Part shown: positions 1-6,887 of the stretch, one piece after another
Layout of the letters: each line of letters begins with the position of its first letter
Numbering within the stretch: position 1 is the first letter of the stretch
Source of the DNA: a virus
DNA: 36,885 nucleotides
Direction: 5' to 3' (one strand)
IMG/VR virus record: IMGVR_UViG_3300030107_004705
Location: 1 to 36,885 of that record
The notes under the pieces: model-generated
The model's input: the letters and a program-made list of their open reading frames with translations, nothing else
Databases searched by the model: none
What the model was told of the DNA's origin: nothing
Translations under genes and position numbers: made by a program

Positions 1-99
1 GTGTTGTGCATCAGCCATCGCCATTTTCGTCTCTTGACGTTTCTTAAAAATGTGCGTTCCGGCCTGTAAAGCTACTTTTGCTAAACCAAACCAAGCCAT
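1..99 (-). CDS. Hypothetical virion-region protein, 5' part only (cut by window edge)
   Basis: The first 33 codons are present, beginning MAWFGLAKVALQAG and continuing through a basic helical stretch (FKKRQETKMAMADAQH), then the window ends. The ATG at 99-97 overlaps the TAA stop of the upstream 60-aa gene in a TAATG junction, which fixes the start and implies translational coupling. It lies directly downstream of TerL, portal and the 60-aa gene, so a morphogenesis role is likely. I recall similar N-termini in uncultured marine phages, but no function is known to me. Joining this end straight to the right end of the window does not keep the frame with the partial gene there, so sequence is missing between them. 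Confidence 0.75.
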   Translation of the reverse strand, partial: MAWFGLAKVALQAGTHIFKKRQETKMAMADAQH

Positions 100-281
100 T
101 AGTACGCTTTAGATTTTCTTTTCTTCTCTGGTCTTACTGCGCCTTGTCCAGGTATGTCCATTTCAGGCTTTCCAGTAGAAATATAGTTATAAGCTTTTGT
201 AGCAGTAGTTTTTGATCTAGGATCAATCTCAACACTCTGCTCTGCAGCCTTAACTTCTTGGATTTTGTCTAGTTTTTCCAT
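99..281 (-). CDS. Small hypothetical protein of the portal operon (60 aa)
   Basis: A 60-aa hydrophilic protein with a Lys/Arg-rich C-terminus (RPEKKRKSKAY) and no membrane segment. A good ribosome binding site (AAGGAGA) sits 5-6 bases upstream of its ATG. It starts 24 bases after the portal stop and ends in a TAATG overlap with the next gene, so it belongs to the same late transcript. The function is unknown; its place between portal and the missing capsid region suggests a small virion or assembly factor, but that is inference only. Confidence 0.75.
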   Translation of the reverse strand: MEKLDKIQEVKAAEQSVEIDPRSKTTATKAYNYISTGKPEMDIPGQGAVRPEKKRKSKAY

Positions 282-305
282 TTTTTCTCCTTGTTTTTTA
301 TTAAA

Positions 306-2792
306 TTAATTTTCTTTTCTTATAATGTCAATGTCTGGTATCATTTGGTCAGCATTTGGCAGTGTTTTACTTAAAATTGTCTTTTGTATGGACGTATCTG
401 CTCTCATTTTAGACAATTCTTCGTTTTGCTCTAGCTTATTCTCTTGATTTTCTTGATTCATCATCGCTCTCATCTTGTCAAGGTTTAATCTTTCCGCTCC
501 TTCACGCTCTTTTCTCATATTTTCTTGCGCTCTAAGGTCTAATTCTCTGTCTCTTAACTTAGCAATAGGATCATTTGCAAAATCACCCAATATTTTCTTC
601 TCTTCTTTGTTATAATCCTCCATCATTTCTGCAATTAACACAGCTTTTCTAGATTCTATCTTCATAGTTATGTCCATTACACCTTGTTGTATCGAAGGAT
701 TTTGCATTGCTTGTGGATCTTGTTGTATTTGTTGTAGTTGTGCTATCTCTGATTGATATTCCATCTCTACTTGCTCTAAAGACATCAAAGATATGTGCTC
801 AAAAATATTTTTTTGTAGACTTGCCATGACCACTGGATTGTTTCTAGCCATGTTTGTCCCCATAAAATTTAAATGCGCTGTAATATGTGCTTGATGATCT
901 TGTCCTTTAAACGCTTGAAAAGGTTTTCCAGATAAAGCTTGTATATGCTCTACAGCAGGGTCCATTGGTGCAGGTCTTGCTATTGGTTTTAAAATTGTAT
1001 CTATGTTTTTTACACCCAAAGCTTCATACATGTTTCTATACGCAGCATACAAATTATGAAGCTGTGGGTTGGAGCTAGCCAATTGCAGTTCCGTTTGGGC
1101 AATAGAAATTCTTTGCGCTTGAGAGAAAATATTTGGATCTGCAACTGGTATGATGTCTATCTTGTCGTCAAAGTCTTGTTGCTTAATCATTCTTTGACCT
1201 CCCACGACATCATATGGGTATTCGTTTGGCAAGTATAATTTAAATACTCTAGCCATTAATTTAAATTCGTTTTTAAGTGCCGTATAAATTCTTTTGTGGA
1301 TCGCTGACATTGTTCTCGATCCACGTTCCAACAAAGCTACTGTCGTGCCCACGGCCGCTTGTTGATTACCCTCTCCAACTTGAAGATCTGCTATCGACGC
1401 GAAACGCTGTCCCGCAGAAACCACGACACCCATAAGCTGTAATAAAGTTGCAGATGGTTCTTTAAAAGGTAATGTCATAAAAGAATCTTTTATGTTACCG
1501 CCTGGTGCATCTACATCTCTAAATTCTCCTGGTTGTATGGATTGCGCATCATCTCTAATTCTAATGCCACGCATTTTAAATCCTGCAGGTAAGTTAGAAA
1601 GTGTTCCTGCATCAAGCAACGAACGTAGGGCTGTTGTCGCTGTTCTTGATAATCCACCAATCATGTGAATCAAACCAAAACCGTAAAAACCTAAACCAGG
1701 TAAAAATTTAAAATGAACAAAGTATGGTATCTTTTGTTTTTTATCATCACCTATTTCATAATTTCTTCTGATAGATAAAATATCTCTTGAACCTTCTTCA
1801 ATAGTTACAATGTATGGTAGTTTAATTCCTGTGATCTCGCCGTCAGGTCCACGGTCCTCGAACCCTTCTAAATCTAAATTGATGTGAAATTCTAAAAGCG
1901 TGTATATGTCCTCGTTAAAGTTTCTTTTAGTTCCCTCTAACATTCTTTCTTTTTTCTCTACTTCTGTTTCCATGTTCATGGGTCTTGGTAATTCTACGTC
2001 ACGATAGAATCCACCAACTTGTTGTTTTCTTAAATCGTTTTCAGACATTTTAATTCTGTGGATCACGGCCTCTGCATCATCTAAAGATGTTGCGTTGTAT
2101 GGCACGATTAAATCGTCAGCTGGTACAAACTTAGAAACGGTTCTACCTAAAAGATCATCATAATAAATTTTCTTAAAGGAAGAACCGCTGAGAGGGAGAT
2201 AAAAAAGCATTTGGTCAAACTCTGGTTCGTACTCTTTCATCACATCCATGAGCTGATAGTTCATGAATTCTTTTACACGTTCTGCTTGGTCATTCTTTTG
2301 TGGACTTGGCATTCCGATTATTCTTGTTCTTACAGGACCATCTGCAGGTAGTAATTCTTTATATGCTAATGCTTGAAACTGTGTAACAGCCTCAGCTAAC
2401 ACCGGGTGTGTGGCACCACTTGCGCCTTGGAAAGGTTGTGAAGGTGTTTCATATTTGAATCCTAAAAGATCTAAACCTTTTGCATAACTATCTTCCCAAT
2501 CTTTTCTTGATGCTTTGTACTCTTGATAGTTTTGGACTAACTCAGATCCAAGAGGATTTAAAACTTCTTCTGGTAATAATTCTGCTAGGTTATCAAAATG
2601 ACTTTCACCTTGTTCTTGGTTAAAGGCACCTGGTTCAAAATCAATTTCAGCACCGCCATCTTCTAATTCTGTAATCTCAGTCTCACTAGGATCAGGTAAA
2701 GTTTCTTTAACTTTTATTTCTTCTTCAACCTGTTCCGCTACCGGCGGTATTTCTATGGTTTTTTTATTTGGTAAACTTTTGTCTATTGCCAT
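306..2792 (-). CDS. Portal protein (828 aa)
   Basis: The portal is the dodecameric ring at the capsid vertex through which DNA is packaged and ejected. Position two genes after TerL, the large size, the acidic N-terminal extension (about residues 1-75) and the body with QAERVKEFMNYQLMDVM, FLPGLGFYGFGLIHMIGG and LLDAGTLSNLPAGF motifs fit the long podovirus-type portals found in P22-like and marine phages. The last 130 residues are Gln-, Glu- and Met-rich and likely form the coiled-coil barrel. P22 gp1 has 725 residues, so this is longer than usual. The ATG is preceded by TTGGAGAAAAAG. It overlaps the upstream 56-aa gene by 29 bases. Confidence in the portal call rests on context and recalled motifs, not on a search. 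Confidence 0.85.
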   Translation of the reverse strand: MAIDKSLPNKKTIEIPPVAEQVEEEIKVKETLPDPSETEITELEDGGAEIDFEPGAFNQEQGESHFDNLAELLPEEVLNPLGSELVQNYQEYKASRKDWEDSYAKGLDLLGFKYETPSQPFQGASGATHPVLAEAVTQFQALAYKELLPADGPVRTRIIGMPSPQKNDQAERVKEFMNYQLMDVMKEYEPEFDQMLFYLPLSGSSFKKIYYDDLLGRTVSKFVPADDLIVPYNATSLDDAEAVIHRIKMSENDLRKQQVGGFYRDVELPRPMNMETEVEKKERMLEGTKRNFNEDIYTLLEFHINLDLEGFEDRGPDGEITGIKLPYIVTIEEGSRDILSIRRNYEIGDDKKQKIPYFVHFKFLPGLGFYGFGLIHMIGGLSRTATTALRSLLDAGTLSNLPAGFKMRGIRIRDDAQSIQPGEFRDVDAPGGNIKDSFMTLPFKEPSATLLQLMGVVVSAGQRFASIADLQVGEGNQQAAVGTTVALLERGSRTMSAIHKRIYTALKNEFKLMARVFKLYLPNEYPYDVVGGQRMIKQQDFDDKIDIIPVADPNIFSQAQRISIAQTELQLASSNPQLHNLYAAYRNMYEALGVKNIDTILKPIARPAPMDPAVEHIQALSGKPFQAFKGQDHQAHITAHLNFMGTNMARNNPVVMASLQKNIFEHISLMSLEQVEMEYQSEIAQLQQIQQDPQAMQNPSIQQGVMDITMKIESRKAVLIAEMMEDYNKEEKKILGDFANDPIAKLRDRELDLRAQENMRKEREGAERLNLDKMRAMMNQENQENKLEQNEELSKMRADTSIQKTILSKTLPNADQMIPDIDIIRKEN

Positions 2793-2934
2793 GCTTTTTC
2801 TCCAATCTTACATCTTTAACAGTATTATATTCAATATTCAACCCTTGTGGTGTGGGACCACTTTTAGGGGGCACTGTGGTTGTTAGCTTTTTAGGCTTAA
2901 TATATTTACTCGGGTGTTTAAATGTAAATGTCAT
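2764..2934 (-). CDS. Small conserved hypothetical protein between TerL and portal (56 aa)
   Basis: This gene starts MTFTFKHPSKYIKPKK and contains a GLNIEYNTVKDVRLEKKHG segment before ending RQKFTK. Its ATG overlaps the TerL stop in a TAATG junction, and its last 29 bases overlap the start of the portal gene. It is Lys- and Pro-rich with no cysteine or membrane helix. I recall proteins with a similar GLNIEYN motif at this place in marine phage genomes. Function is unknown; a tiny basic protein between terminase and portal could help packaging or portal assembly, which is a guess. Confidence 0.8.
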   Translation of the reverse strand: MTFTFKHPSKYIKPKKLTTTVPPKSGPTPQGLNIEYNTVKDVRLEKKHGNRQKFTK

Positions 2935-4412
2935 TACCAATAATATTTAAAATTTTTTCTAGGTAAGGGCTCATCTTTATAGTCATCTGGGTGCATAATC
3001 AAGCCTCCATCTCTAAACCTCATCACCGCTTGTGTGGTGCTATCAACTAAATCATCATGATCCCCATACGGAAAAGCAGCGCATTCTTCTATAACCTCTT
3101 GAGCAAACTCTCTAGTTTTCGGTGCGTATATCTTGCCCGACTCAAAAAGGGGGGCTACGGAGTTTACTCTTGCATGTTTATCATTACCTCGGCTAGGGGT
3201 AAAATCTGCAACAGGTATACCCATACGACGTAACTCAAATATCAAAGGTAGTCCTGCAGCCTTTGCCTCAACTAAAACTGTTTCAGGTTTCCAATACATG
3301 TATTGATCGTATGCTATTCGTTTTAATTCAGGAAACTCATACCGCCCTTTGATTGCATCTATTAACATTAAACATTGTGGTGAGTCTTCATTCTCTCTAA
3401 ACACACCCCATGTTGTAATAGCAGAATAATCTGCAGTTTGTTTTTTAAGAAATGCGGTATCGTAAGATTGTATAACATGTTCTAGTATTGGCATCTCTTC
3501 GCTCTCCCAATCCATCCACCACTCTCGTTTGATTAAAGCCCCTTCGTCCGAGGTTGGGTTTTGCATATACTGTGCATTCCATTTATTTACTCCAGCAGAT
3601 GCTTTTACAGCTTCAAGGTCCTCGAGCTTCCAATATTGAGGCCACATAGGTTCACCACTTGGCATAATCGCAGGGAACTCTATTACCTCCCATTGATCTG
3701 CTTTTTCTTCTTTTTGTGAGTTTAGTAACATCTGCGTTAAATCTTTTTTACTCCATCTTGTCATGACAAGAATAATTCTACCGCCTGGTTGTAAACGTTG
3801 TCTGGGTCCTGAAGTATACCACTCGTATGTTTTTTCAAATGCGTTGGGTGAGTTTATGTCTTGCTCTGAGTGTGGATCATCGATGATAAGAAGATCAGCA
3901 CCTCTCCCGGTTACCGCACCTTGGACACCGACTGCAAAATACTCACCGCCCTTTGACGTGTTCCATCTTCCTGCAGCCTTTGAGTCTTCTTGTAATCTTG
4001 TTGTAAAAAGTTTTTGGTAAGGTTCACTATCGATTAAGTTTTTTGTTTTACGACCAAAGTTTACTGCTAGCTCTGCTGTGTGAGTTGCTTGAATTATTTT
4101 AAGATCTGGATAGTTACCTATCATCCATGCAGGTAAAAAGTAAGATGCAAACTCAGACTTTGTATGTCTTGGTGGCATATTAATAATTAACCTAGTCAAT
4201 TCACCACTAGCTATCTTATTAAATTTTTCTGATACTTCTTTGTGATGTTTACCTTCAATAAACTGTGGCCACATTCTTTTAACAAAGGTTAAAAAATCCT
4301 CTCTAGCAGCTGTAGCTTTTTGGTTTTCATAACCAGCTATTATGTTCTGTTTTAATCTTTCTCTTTCCTGAACATCAGGAATTTTATTGATCTGTTCTAA
4401 AGTTAGTTTCAT
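2934..4412 (-). CDS. terL: Terminase large subunit (TerL), DNA-packaging ATPase and nuclease (492 aa)
   Basis: TerL drives DNA into the procapsid and cuts the concatemer. The ATPase domain has a Walker A-like motif MPPRHTKSE at residues 79-87 and Walker B LLIIDDPH at 174-181. The nuclease domain shows the acidic residues expected of the RNase H-like fold: D318 in QSYDTAF, E382 in VEAKAAG, and D451-D457 in DHDDLVD. Length is typical. It is the first gene of the late minus-strand run and is coupled to the next gene by TAATG. There is no clear Shine-Dalgarno sequence before the ATG; a TTGCTT-18-TATAAA promoter candidate lies only about 20 bases upstream, so the leader would be very short. The small subunit is encoded more than 4 kb away on the other strand. 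Confidence 0.95.
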   Translation of the reverse strand: MKLTLEQINKIPDVQERERLKQNIIAGYENQKATAAREDFLTFVKRMWPQFIEGKHHKEVSEKFNKIASGELTRLIINMPPRHTKSEFASYFLPAWMIGNYPDLKIIQATHTAELAVNFGRKTKNLIDSEPYQKLFTTRLQEDSKAAGRWNTSKGGEYFAVGVQGAVTGRGADLLIIDDPHSEQDINSPNAFEKTYEWYTSGPRQRLQPGGRIILVMTRWSKKDLTQMLLNSQKEEKADQWEVIEFPAIMPSGEPMWPQYWKLEDLEAVKASAGVNKWNAQYMQNPTSDEGALIKREWWMDWESEEMPILEHVIQSYDTAFLKKQTADYSAITTWGVFRENEDSPQCLMLIDAIKGRYEFPELKRIAYDQYMYWKPETVLVEAKAAGLPLIFELRRMGIPVADFTPSRGNDKHARVNSVAPLFESGKIYAPKTREFAQEVIEECAAFPYGDHDDLVDSTTQAVMRFRDGGLIMHPDDYKDEPLPRKNFKYYW

Positions 4413-4429
4413 ATGGAACCAAAAAGTAT

Positions 4430-4459
4430 TTTATAGGATAAATTATTCAAATCAAGCAA
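4430..4459 (-). promoter_or_regulatory. Candidate sigma70 promoter for terL
   Basis: Read on the minus strand, TTGCTT at 4459-4454 is followed after 18 bases by TATAAA at 4435-4430. The predicted transcript would begin around 10 bases before the terL ATG, giving a nearly leaderless mRNA. The -35 match is imperfect, so confidence is modest. Confidence 0.4.
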
Positions 4460-4565
4460 TATAAGGGTATATGTTAGGATCCCTTTTGCACAAACGCGAA
4501 TCGACAAAAATAAAAAATCCAAAAAACCAAAACGGTCTGGTACCTCTATGAGGGGTGAGAGATCG

Positions 4566-4594
4566 GGGTGGGCCCCGCCCACATGCTCTTCTCT
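4566..4594 (+). repeat. GC-rich palindromic repeat, copy 1 (long form)
   Basis: Its core is GTGGGCCCCGCCCAC, a 6-bp stem with a CCC loop, followed by ATGCTCTTCTCT. The 29 bases are identical in copies 1, 2 and 3. The GC block stands out sharply in AT-rich sequence. Downstream, an ACATGTTGTGT stretch resembles the ACATCTTGTGT that follows copy 6, so homology runs past the core. Confidence 0.9.
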
Positions 4595-4673
4595 ACATGT
4601 TGTGTTTTATAATTTTGTTGACACAAGATCTAGTTATGCAGTTTTTGCATAGGATAATCTAGGAGGTGCGACA

Positions 4674-4685
4674 ATAGTATACTAT
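4674..4685. promoter_or_regulatory. 12-bp perfect palindrome, possible operator
   Basis: ATAGTATACTAT reads the same on both strands and lies about 50 bases upstream of the chosen ArdC start, inside the likely promoter area. A short perfect palindrome at this place is typical of a repressor dimer site. No cognate regulator is identified; the ribbon-helix-helix-like protein at 11449-11637 is one candidate in this genome. Confidence 0.35.
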
Positions 4686-4735
4686 ATTATCCTATAAAAT
4701 AATATAAGCTTATATTTATGAAAGGAAATAAAAAT

Positions 4736-5662
4736 ATGACTAAATCAAAAGAAACACTCAAGGCGTTTGTTGGTGAGGTTATCAATGAGATGATACACAA
4801 CAACGACAATTGGGTAAAAATGTTTGGTGATGAAAATTTATTACCGGCAACAAATGCAATAACAAAAAATAGATACAAAGGTATCAACTATTTTATGTTA
4901 GCTGCTACAACTAGAGACAAAGGCTATAAACAAAATGTTTGGGCTACTTATAAACAATGGGCAACAGTTGGCGCTCAAGTTACTAAGGGCTCAGAGTCTA
5001 CAACAATTATTTTTTATAAGCCGCCAATGTACAAAGACAAAAAAACTGGCAACATAATTACAGGTCGAGTTAATTATTCAGATCATGAAAAAGTAACGGG
5101 TCCAATAATGAGCGCGGCGAGCGTGTTCAATGTTGCTCAAGTTGATTTGTCTAATTCAAGTTACAAAGTAGAAGAGAAAACAAACACTCAATACTCTGTA
5201 GCTAACATTGACAAGTTCGTAAAAGATACCGGCGTTAAGATTATCTTTGAGGATGACACTAGATGTTATTATCAAGAGTCAGAAGATTTGATTAACATGA
5301 CACCAAAAGAAAAATTTCATGACACTAGCGACGCGGATGCGACTCAGCATTACTACGCGACTCTATTTCATGAATTAACTCACGCGACTAAACATAAGTC
5401 TAGATTAGATAGAAAAGCGCAGTTTGAGGACGACGCTCAAAAATCTTACGCTTATGAGGAATTAGTAGCTGAGTTGGGTTCAGTTCTACTGTCACAACAT
5501 TTTAATCAGACTAAGACAGTTAGAGAGAACCACGCTCAATACTTAAACAGTTGGATAAAAGCGTTACAAAAAGATTTTACTTTTTTGACTAGCGCCGCTC
5601 AAAAAGCATCAGCAGCTGTTGAGTATTATTTAAATCAACAATCAAAACAAAGGGCAGCGTAA
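4736..5662 (+). CDS. ArdC-type antirestriction protein with zincin metallopeptidase domain (308 aa)
   Basis: The N-terminal part (about residues 30-100) matches the ArdC ssDNA-binding domain family (ITKNRYKGINYFMLA, VWATYKQWATVGAQVTKG). The C-terminal part carries a HELTH zinc motif at residues 212-216 followed by KSRLDR and a downstream YEELVAELGS that can supply the third ligand. ArdC proteins are ssDNA-binding anti-restriction factors of plasmids and phages. An ATG 18 bases upstream (4718) gives six more residues, but that ATG overlaps the AAAGGA ribosome site placed 9 bases before 4736, so 4736 is preferred. The gene heads a two-gene plus-strand unit bounded by repeat copies 1 and 2. A 7-bp hairpin GGGCAGC-GTAA-GCTGCCC spans its stop codon. 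An early counter-defence role is inferred. Confidence 0.85.
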   Translation: MTKSKETLKAFVGEVINEMIHNNDNWVKMFGDENLLPATNAITKNRYKGINYFMLAATTRDKGYKQNVWATYKQWATVGAQVTKGSESTTIIFYKPPMYKDKKTGNIITGRVNYSDHEKVTGPIMSAASVFNVAQVDLSNSSYKVEEKTNTQYSVANIDKFVKDTGVKIIFEDDTRCYYQESEDLINMTPKEKFHDTSDADATQHYYATLFHELTHATKHKSRLDRKAQFEDDAQKSYAYEELVAELGSVLLSQHFNQTKTVRENHAQYLNSWIKALQKDFTFLTSAAQKASAAVEYYLNQQSKQRAA

Positions 5663-5669
5663 GCTGCCC
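5652..5669 (+). promoter_or_regulatory. Intercistronic mRNA hairpin at the ArdC stop codon
   Basis: GGGCAGC (5652-5658), loop GTAA, GCTGCCC (5663-5669). It contains the TAA stop and lies just before the GGAAGGGA ribosome site of the 73-aa gene. There is no T-tract, so it is more likely an mRNA stability or coupling element than a terminator. Confidence 0.5.
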
Positions 5670-5682
5670 GGAAGGGACGACA

Positions 5683-5904
5683 ATGGACAAAACAACGTTT
5701 GATAAAAAAATACATAGAGCAAAAGAAAGATTGCATCAAATGCACGATGTATCAAGACACCAAAAAGATATCGGGGATTTAATGGACATGACGTACATAG
5801 AAGAACGTTTGGTTTCATGGGCCTTGTTAAATATGTCTGATAAAGAATTTAAAAATCAGATTAGACAAGTTGAAGATAAAAATAAAACACTTTACAAATC
5901 TTAA
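5683..5904 (+). CDS. Small hypothetical protein co-transcribed with ArdC (73 aa)
   Basis: A charged, His- and Lys-rich, probably alpha-helical protein (MDKTTFDKKIHRAKERLHQMHDV at the N-terminus) without membrane segments or cysteines. It follows the ArdC gene by 20 bases, has a strong GGAAGGGA ribosome site, and is followed at once by a strong terminator, so the two genes form a closed bicistronic unit. I do not recognise the family. Pairing with an antirestriction gene suggests a partner or a second anti-defence protein, which is inference. Confidence 0.7.
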   Translation: MDKTTFDKKIHRAKERLHQMHDVSRHQKDIGDLMDMTYIEERLVSWALLNMSDKEFKNQIRQVEDKNKTLYKS

Positions 5905-5910
5905 ATAGGA

Positions 5911-5945
5911 ACACGGGCCACGAACAGTGGCCCGTGTTTTTTTAT
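5911..5945 (+). terminator. Rho-independent terminator of the ArdC unit
   Basis: A perfect 11-bp stem, ACACGGGCCAC (5911-5921) with GTGGCCCGTGT (5927-5937), a GAACA loop, and a run of seven or more T directly after. It closes the ArdC and 73-aa transcript seven bases after the stop codon. Confidence 0.93.
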
Positions 5946-5952
5946 TTTTTTT

Positions 5953-5976
5953 AAAAAAAGGGTGGGCCCCGCCCAC
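5953..5976 (-). terminator. Repeat copy 2 used as a minus-strand terminator
   Basis: On the minus strand the repeat forms GTGGGC-GGG-GCCCAC (5976-5962), followed by CC and seven T (5959-5953). It lies downstream of the minus-strand 78-aa gene that ends at 6030. The other repeat copies lack this T-run on the minus strand, so terminator activity is not the general property of the repeat. Confidence 0.55.
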
Positions 5977-5988
5977 ATGCTCTTCTCT
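5960..5988 (+). repeat. GC-rich palindromic repeat, copy 2 (long form)
   Basis: Identical to copies 1 and 3 over 29 bases. It lies straight after the T-tract of the ArdC-unit terminator and before the hairpin at 5993-6014. Confidence 0.9.
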
Positions 5989-5992
5989 GGCT

Positions 5993-6014
5993 GGTGTTGC
6001 CTTTCGGCAACACC
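5993..6014. terminator. Stem-loop downstream of the minus-strand 78-aa gene
   Basis: GGTGTTGCC (5993-6001), loop TTTC, GGCAACACC (6006-6014): a 9-bp perfect stem with a tight loop. On the plus strand a T6 run follows after six bases; on the minus strand the repeat-derived terminator follows. It probably belongs to the 3' end of the minus-strand gene. Confidence 0.55.
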
Positions 6015-6029
6015 ATTGCTTTTTTACAA

Positions 6030-6266
6030 CTATGCAGATTTCTCTACATCGACAAAGGACTTGTAAAAAACTTGTTGAATTTTATATTGAGTATGTTTCC
6101 AAGAAAATCTCGGAGACATTCGCTCAATCGTGTCCTTTGCATCGATGTATTTTTTAGCATTTACCATAAGATCAAAACTTTCAACAACGTCAATTTCTGT
6201 TTTGCCATTGTCTTTATCTTCACCAATTCTCAATACTAAAAAAGTAGAGTGTGTATTTTCCATCAT
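6030..6266 (-). CDS. Small hypothetical protein (78 aa)
   Basis: Starts MMENTHSTFLVLRIGEDKD. An in-frame ATG six codons upstream (6284) overlaps the AAAGGAGG ribosome site, which is 7 bases before the ATG at 6266, so the shorter form is chosen. A TTGACA-17-TATATT promoter lies just upstream (6291-6319). The protein is soluble and mixed alpha/beta in appearance, with no recognised family. It is the only minus-strand gene in the accessory zone and diverges from the 57-aa gene across a shared promoter region. Confidence 0.7.
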   Translation of the reverse strand: MMENTHSTFLVLRIGEDKDNGKTEIDVVESFDLMVNAKKYIDAKDTIERMSPRFSWKHTQYKIQQVFYKSFVDVEKSA

Positions 6267-6285
6267 AATTATTCCTCCTTTCATA

Positions 6286-6319
6286 TTGACAATATAGGAT
6301 TTCCTGGTAATAATGTCAA
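6286..6319. promoter_or_regulatory. Overlapping divergent sigma70 promoters
   Basis: Minus strand: TTGACA (6319-6314), 17 bases, TATATT (6296-6291). Plus strand: TTGACA (6286-6291), 16 bases, TAATAA (6308-6313). Each -35 box lies beside the other promoter's -10, so the two hexamers form an inverted repeat TTGACA-22-TGTCAA, and use of one should block the other. They serve the 78-aa gene (minus) and the 57-aa gene (plus). Confidence 0.75.
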
Positions 6320-6337
6320 GTAGAAAGGATAAAACAA

Positions 6338-6511
6338 ATGAAAGTAAAAGATTTAATTAAAAGATTAAAATGCCAAAATCAAGAAAAGGATGTTGTTTTT
6401 TGGCACGAAGATTTAGATGAAAACTATTGGGGATGTGAGATTAACGAAGAATGGTGTAACGATACCGATGTCGTTATTTACCCTACACTATATGAAGAAA
6501 ACAATAGTTGA
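6338..6511 (+). CDS. Small acidic hypothetical protein (57 aa)
   Basis: Starts MKVKDLIKRLKCQNQEKDVVFW and is rich in Trp, Asp and Glu. The ATG follows AAAGGA by 8 bases. Its first ten residues (MKVKDLIKRL) closely match those of the next gene (MKINNLIKKL), pointing to a shared N-terminal element or duplication. The family is unknown to me. Acidic, DNA-mimic-like small proteins are common anti-host factors, so its composition in this zone is suggestive but not proof. Confidence 0.7.
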   Translation: MKVKDLIKRLKCQNQEKDVVFWHEDLDENYWGCEINEEWCNDTDVVIYPTLYEENNS

Positions 6512-6560
6512 TTAAGTTAATAATAGGAGTATAAAGGATAATATGAAAGGACGAAATAAT

Positions 6561-6737
6561 ATGAAAATAAATAACTTAATAAAAAAACTAAATGAAGAGA
6601 ATGCTCCTCCAGATGGTTGGAAGGACGAAGATAAAGTGCAGCTTGAATGCCGTGCCAAGAAATGTAGCAGCACTCTCAAACCTGATTGGACATCGAAGCT
6701 TGATCCAAGATATTGTTTAGATTGTATGCCGTGGTAG
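6561..6737 (+). CDS. Small Cys-containing hypothetical protein (58 aa)
   Basis: Starts MKINNLIKKLNEENAPP. An upstream in-frame ATG at 6543 would add six residues, but the AAAGGA site placed 9 bases before 6561 and the match to the neighbour's N-terminus favour 6561. The C-terminal half has four cysteines (LECRAKKCSS and RYCLDCMPW), which could bind one zinc ion. It follows the 57-aa gene by 49 bases on the same strand and is followed by a terminator, so the two form a unit. Confidence 0.65.
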   Translation: MKINNLIKKLNEENAPPDGWKDEDKVQLECRAKKCSSTLKPDWTSKLDPRYCLDCMPW

Positions 6738-6746
6738 ATATTAGTA

Positions 6747-6778
6747 AGCGCTGATCCTAGATCAGCGCTTATTTTTTT
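6747..6778 (+). terminator. Rho-independent terminator after the 58-aa gene
   Basis: A perfect 10-bp stem AGCGCTGATC (6747-6756), loop CTA, GATCAGCGCT (6760-6769), then TA and seven T. Repeat copy 3 begins two bases after the T-run. Confidence 0.92.
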
Positions 6779-6779
6779 A

Positions 6780-6808
6780 GGGTGGGCCCCGCCCACATGC
6801 TCTTCTCT
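6780..6808 (+). repeat. GC-rich palindromic repeat, copy 3 (long form)
   Basis: Identical to copies 1 and 2 over 29 bases; again it directly follows a terminator and precedes the leader of the next plus-strand gene. Confidence 0.9.
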
Positions 6809-6887
6809 CGGTGCGTCAGTATGTCCTATTTTATCCTATAAAGAATAATGTAGGATAATCCTATAACTAATAACAAAAGGAGTAGTT

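Larger units (their letters stand above)
4413..4735. other. 323-bp intergenic regulatory region upstream of the ArdC gene
   Basis: No gene was found here. The stretch holds the short terL leader and promoter candidate, copy 1 of the GC-rich repeat (4566-4594), a TATGCA-5-TGCATA inverted repeat at 4635-4651, an AGGAGG-like sequence at 4661-4666 with no plausible ORF behind it, a 12-bp perfect palindrome ATAGTATACTAT at 4674-4685, and the AT-rich leader of the ArdC gene with two TATCCTATA-type words. A TTGACA at 4619-4624 has no good -10 at 16-18 bases. The palindrome next to the likely start of transcription would suit a dimeric repressor. Confidence 0.5.

Noticed and set aside
4619-4651. TTGACA promoter upstream of ArdC
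   Set aside because: No acceptable -10 at 16-18 bases; the real promoter probably lies in the AT-rich part nearer the gene but cannot be fixed.
5927-6239. Plus-strand ORFs of 76 and 81 aa
   Set aside because: They begin inside the terminator T-tract and repeat and lie antisense to the minus-strand gene with a good promoter and ribosome site.
6512-6796. Minus-strand ORF of 94 aa
   Set aside because: Its start lies in the repeat and terminator and it is antisense to the 58-aa gene, which has a ribosome site and terminator.
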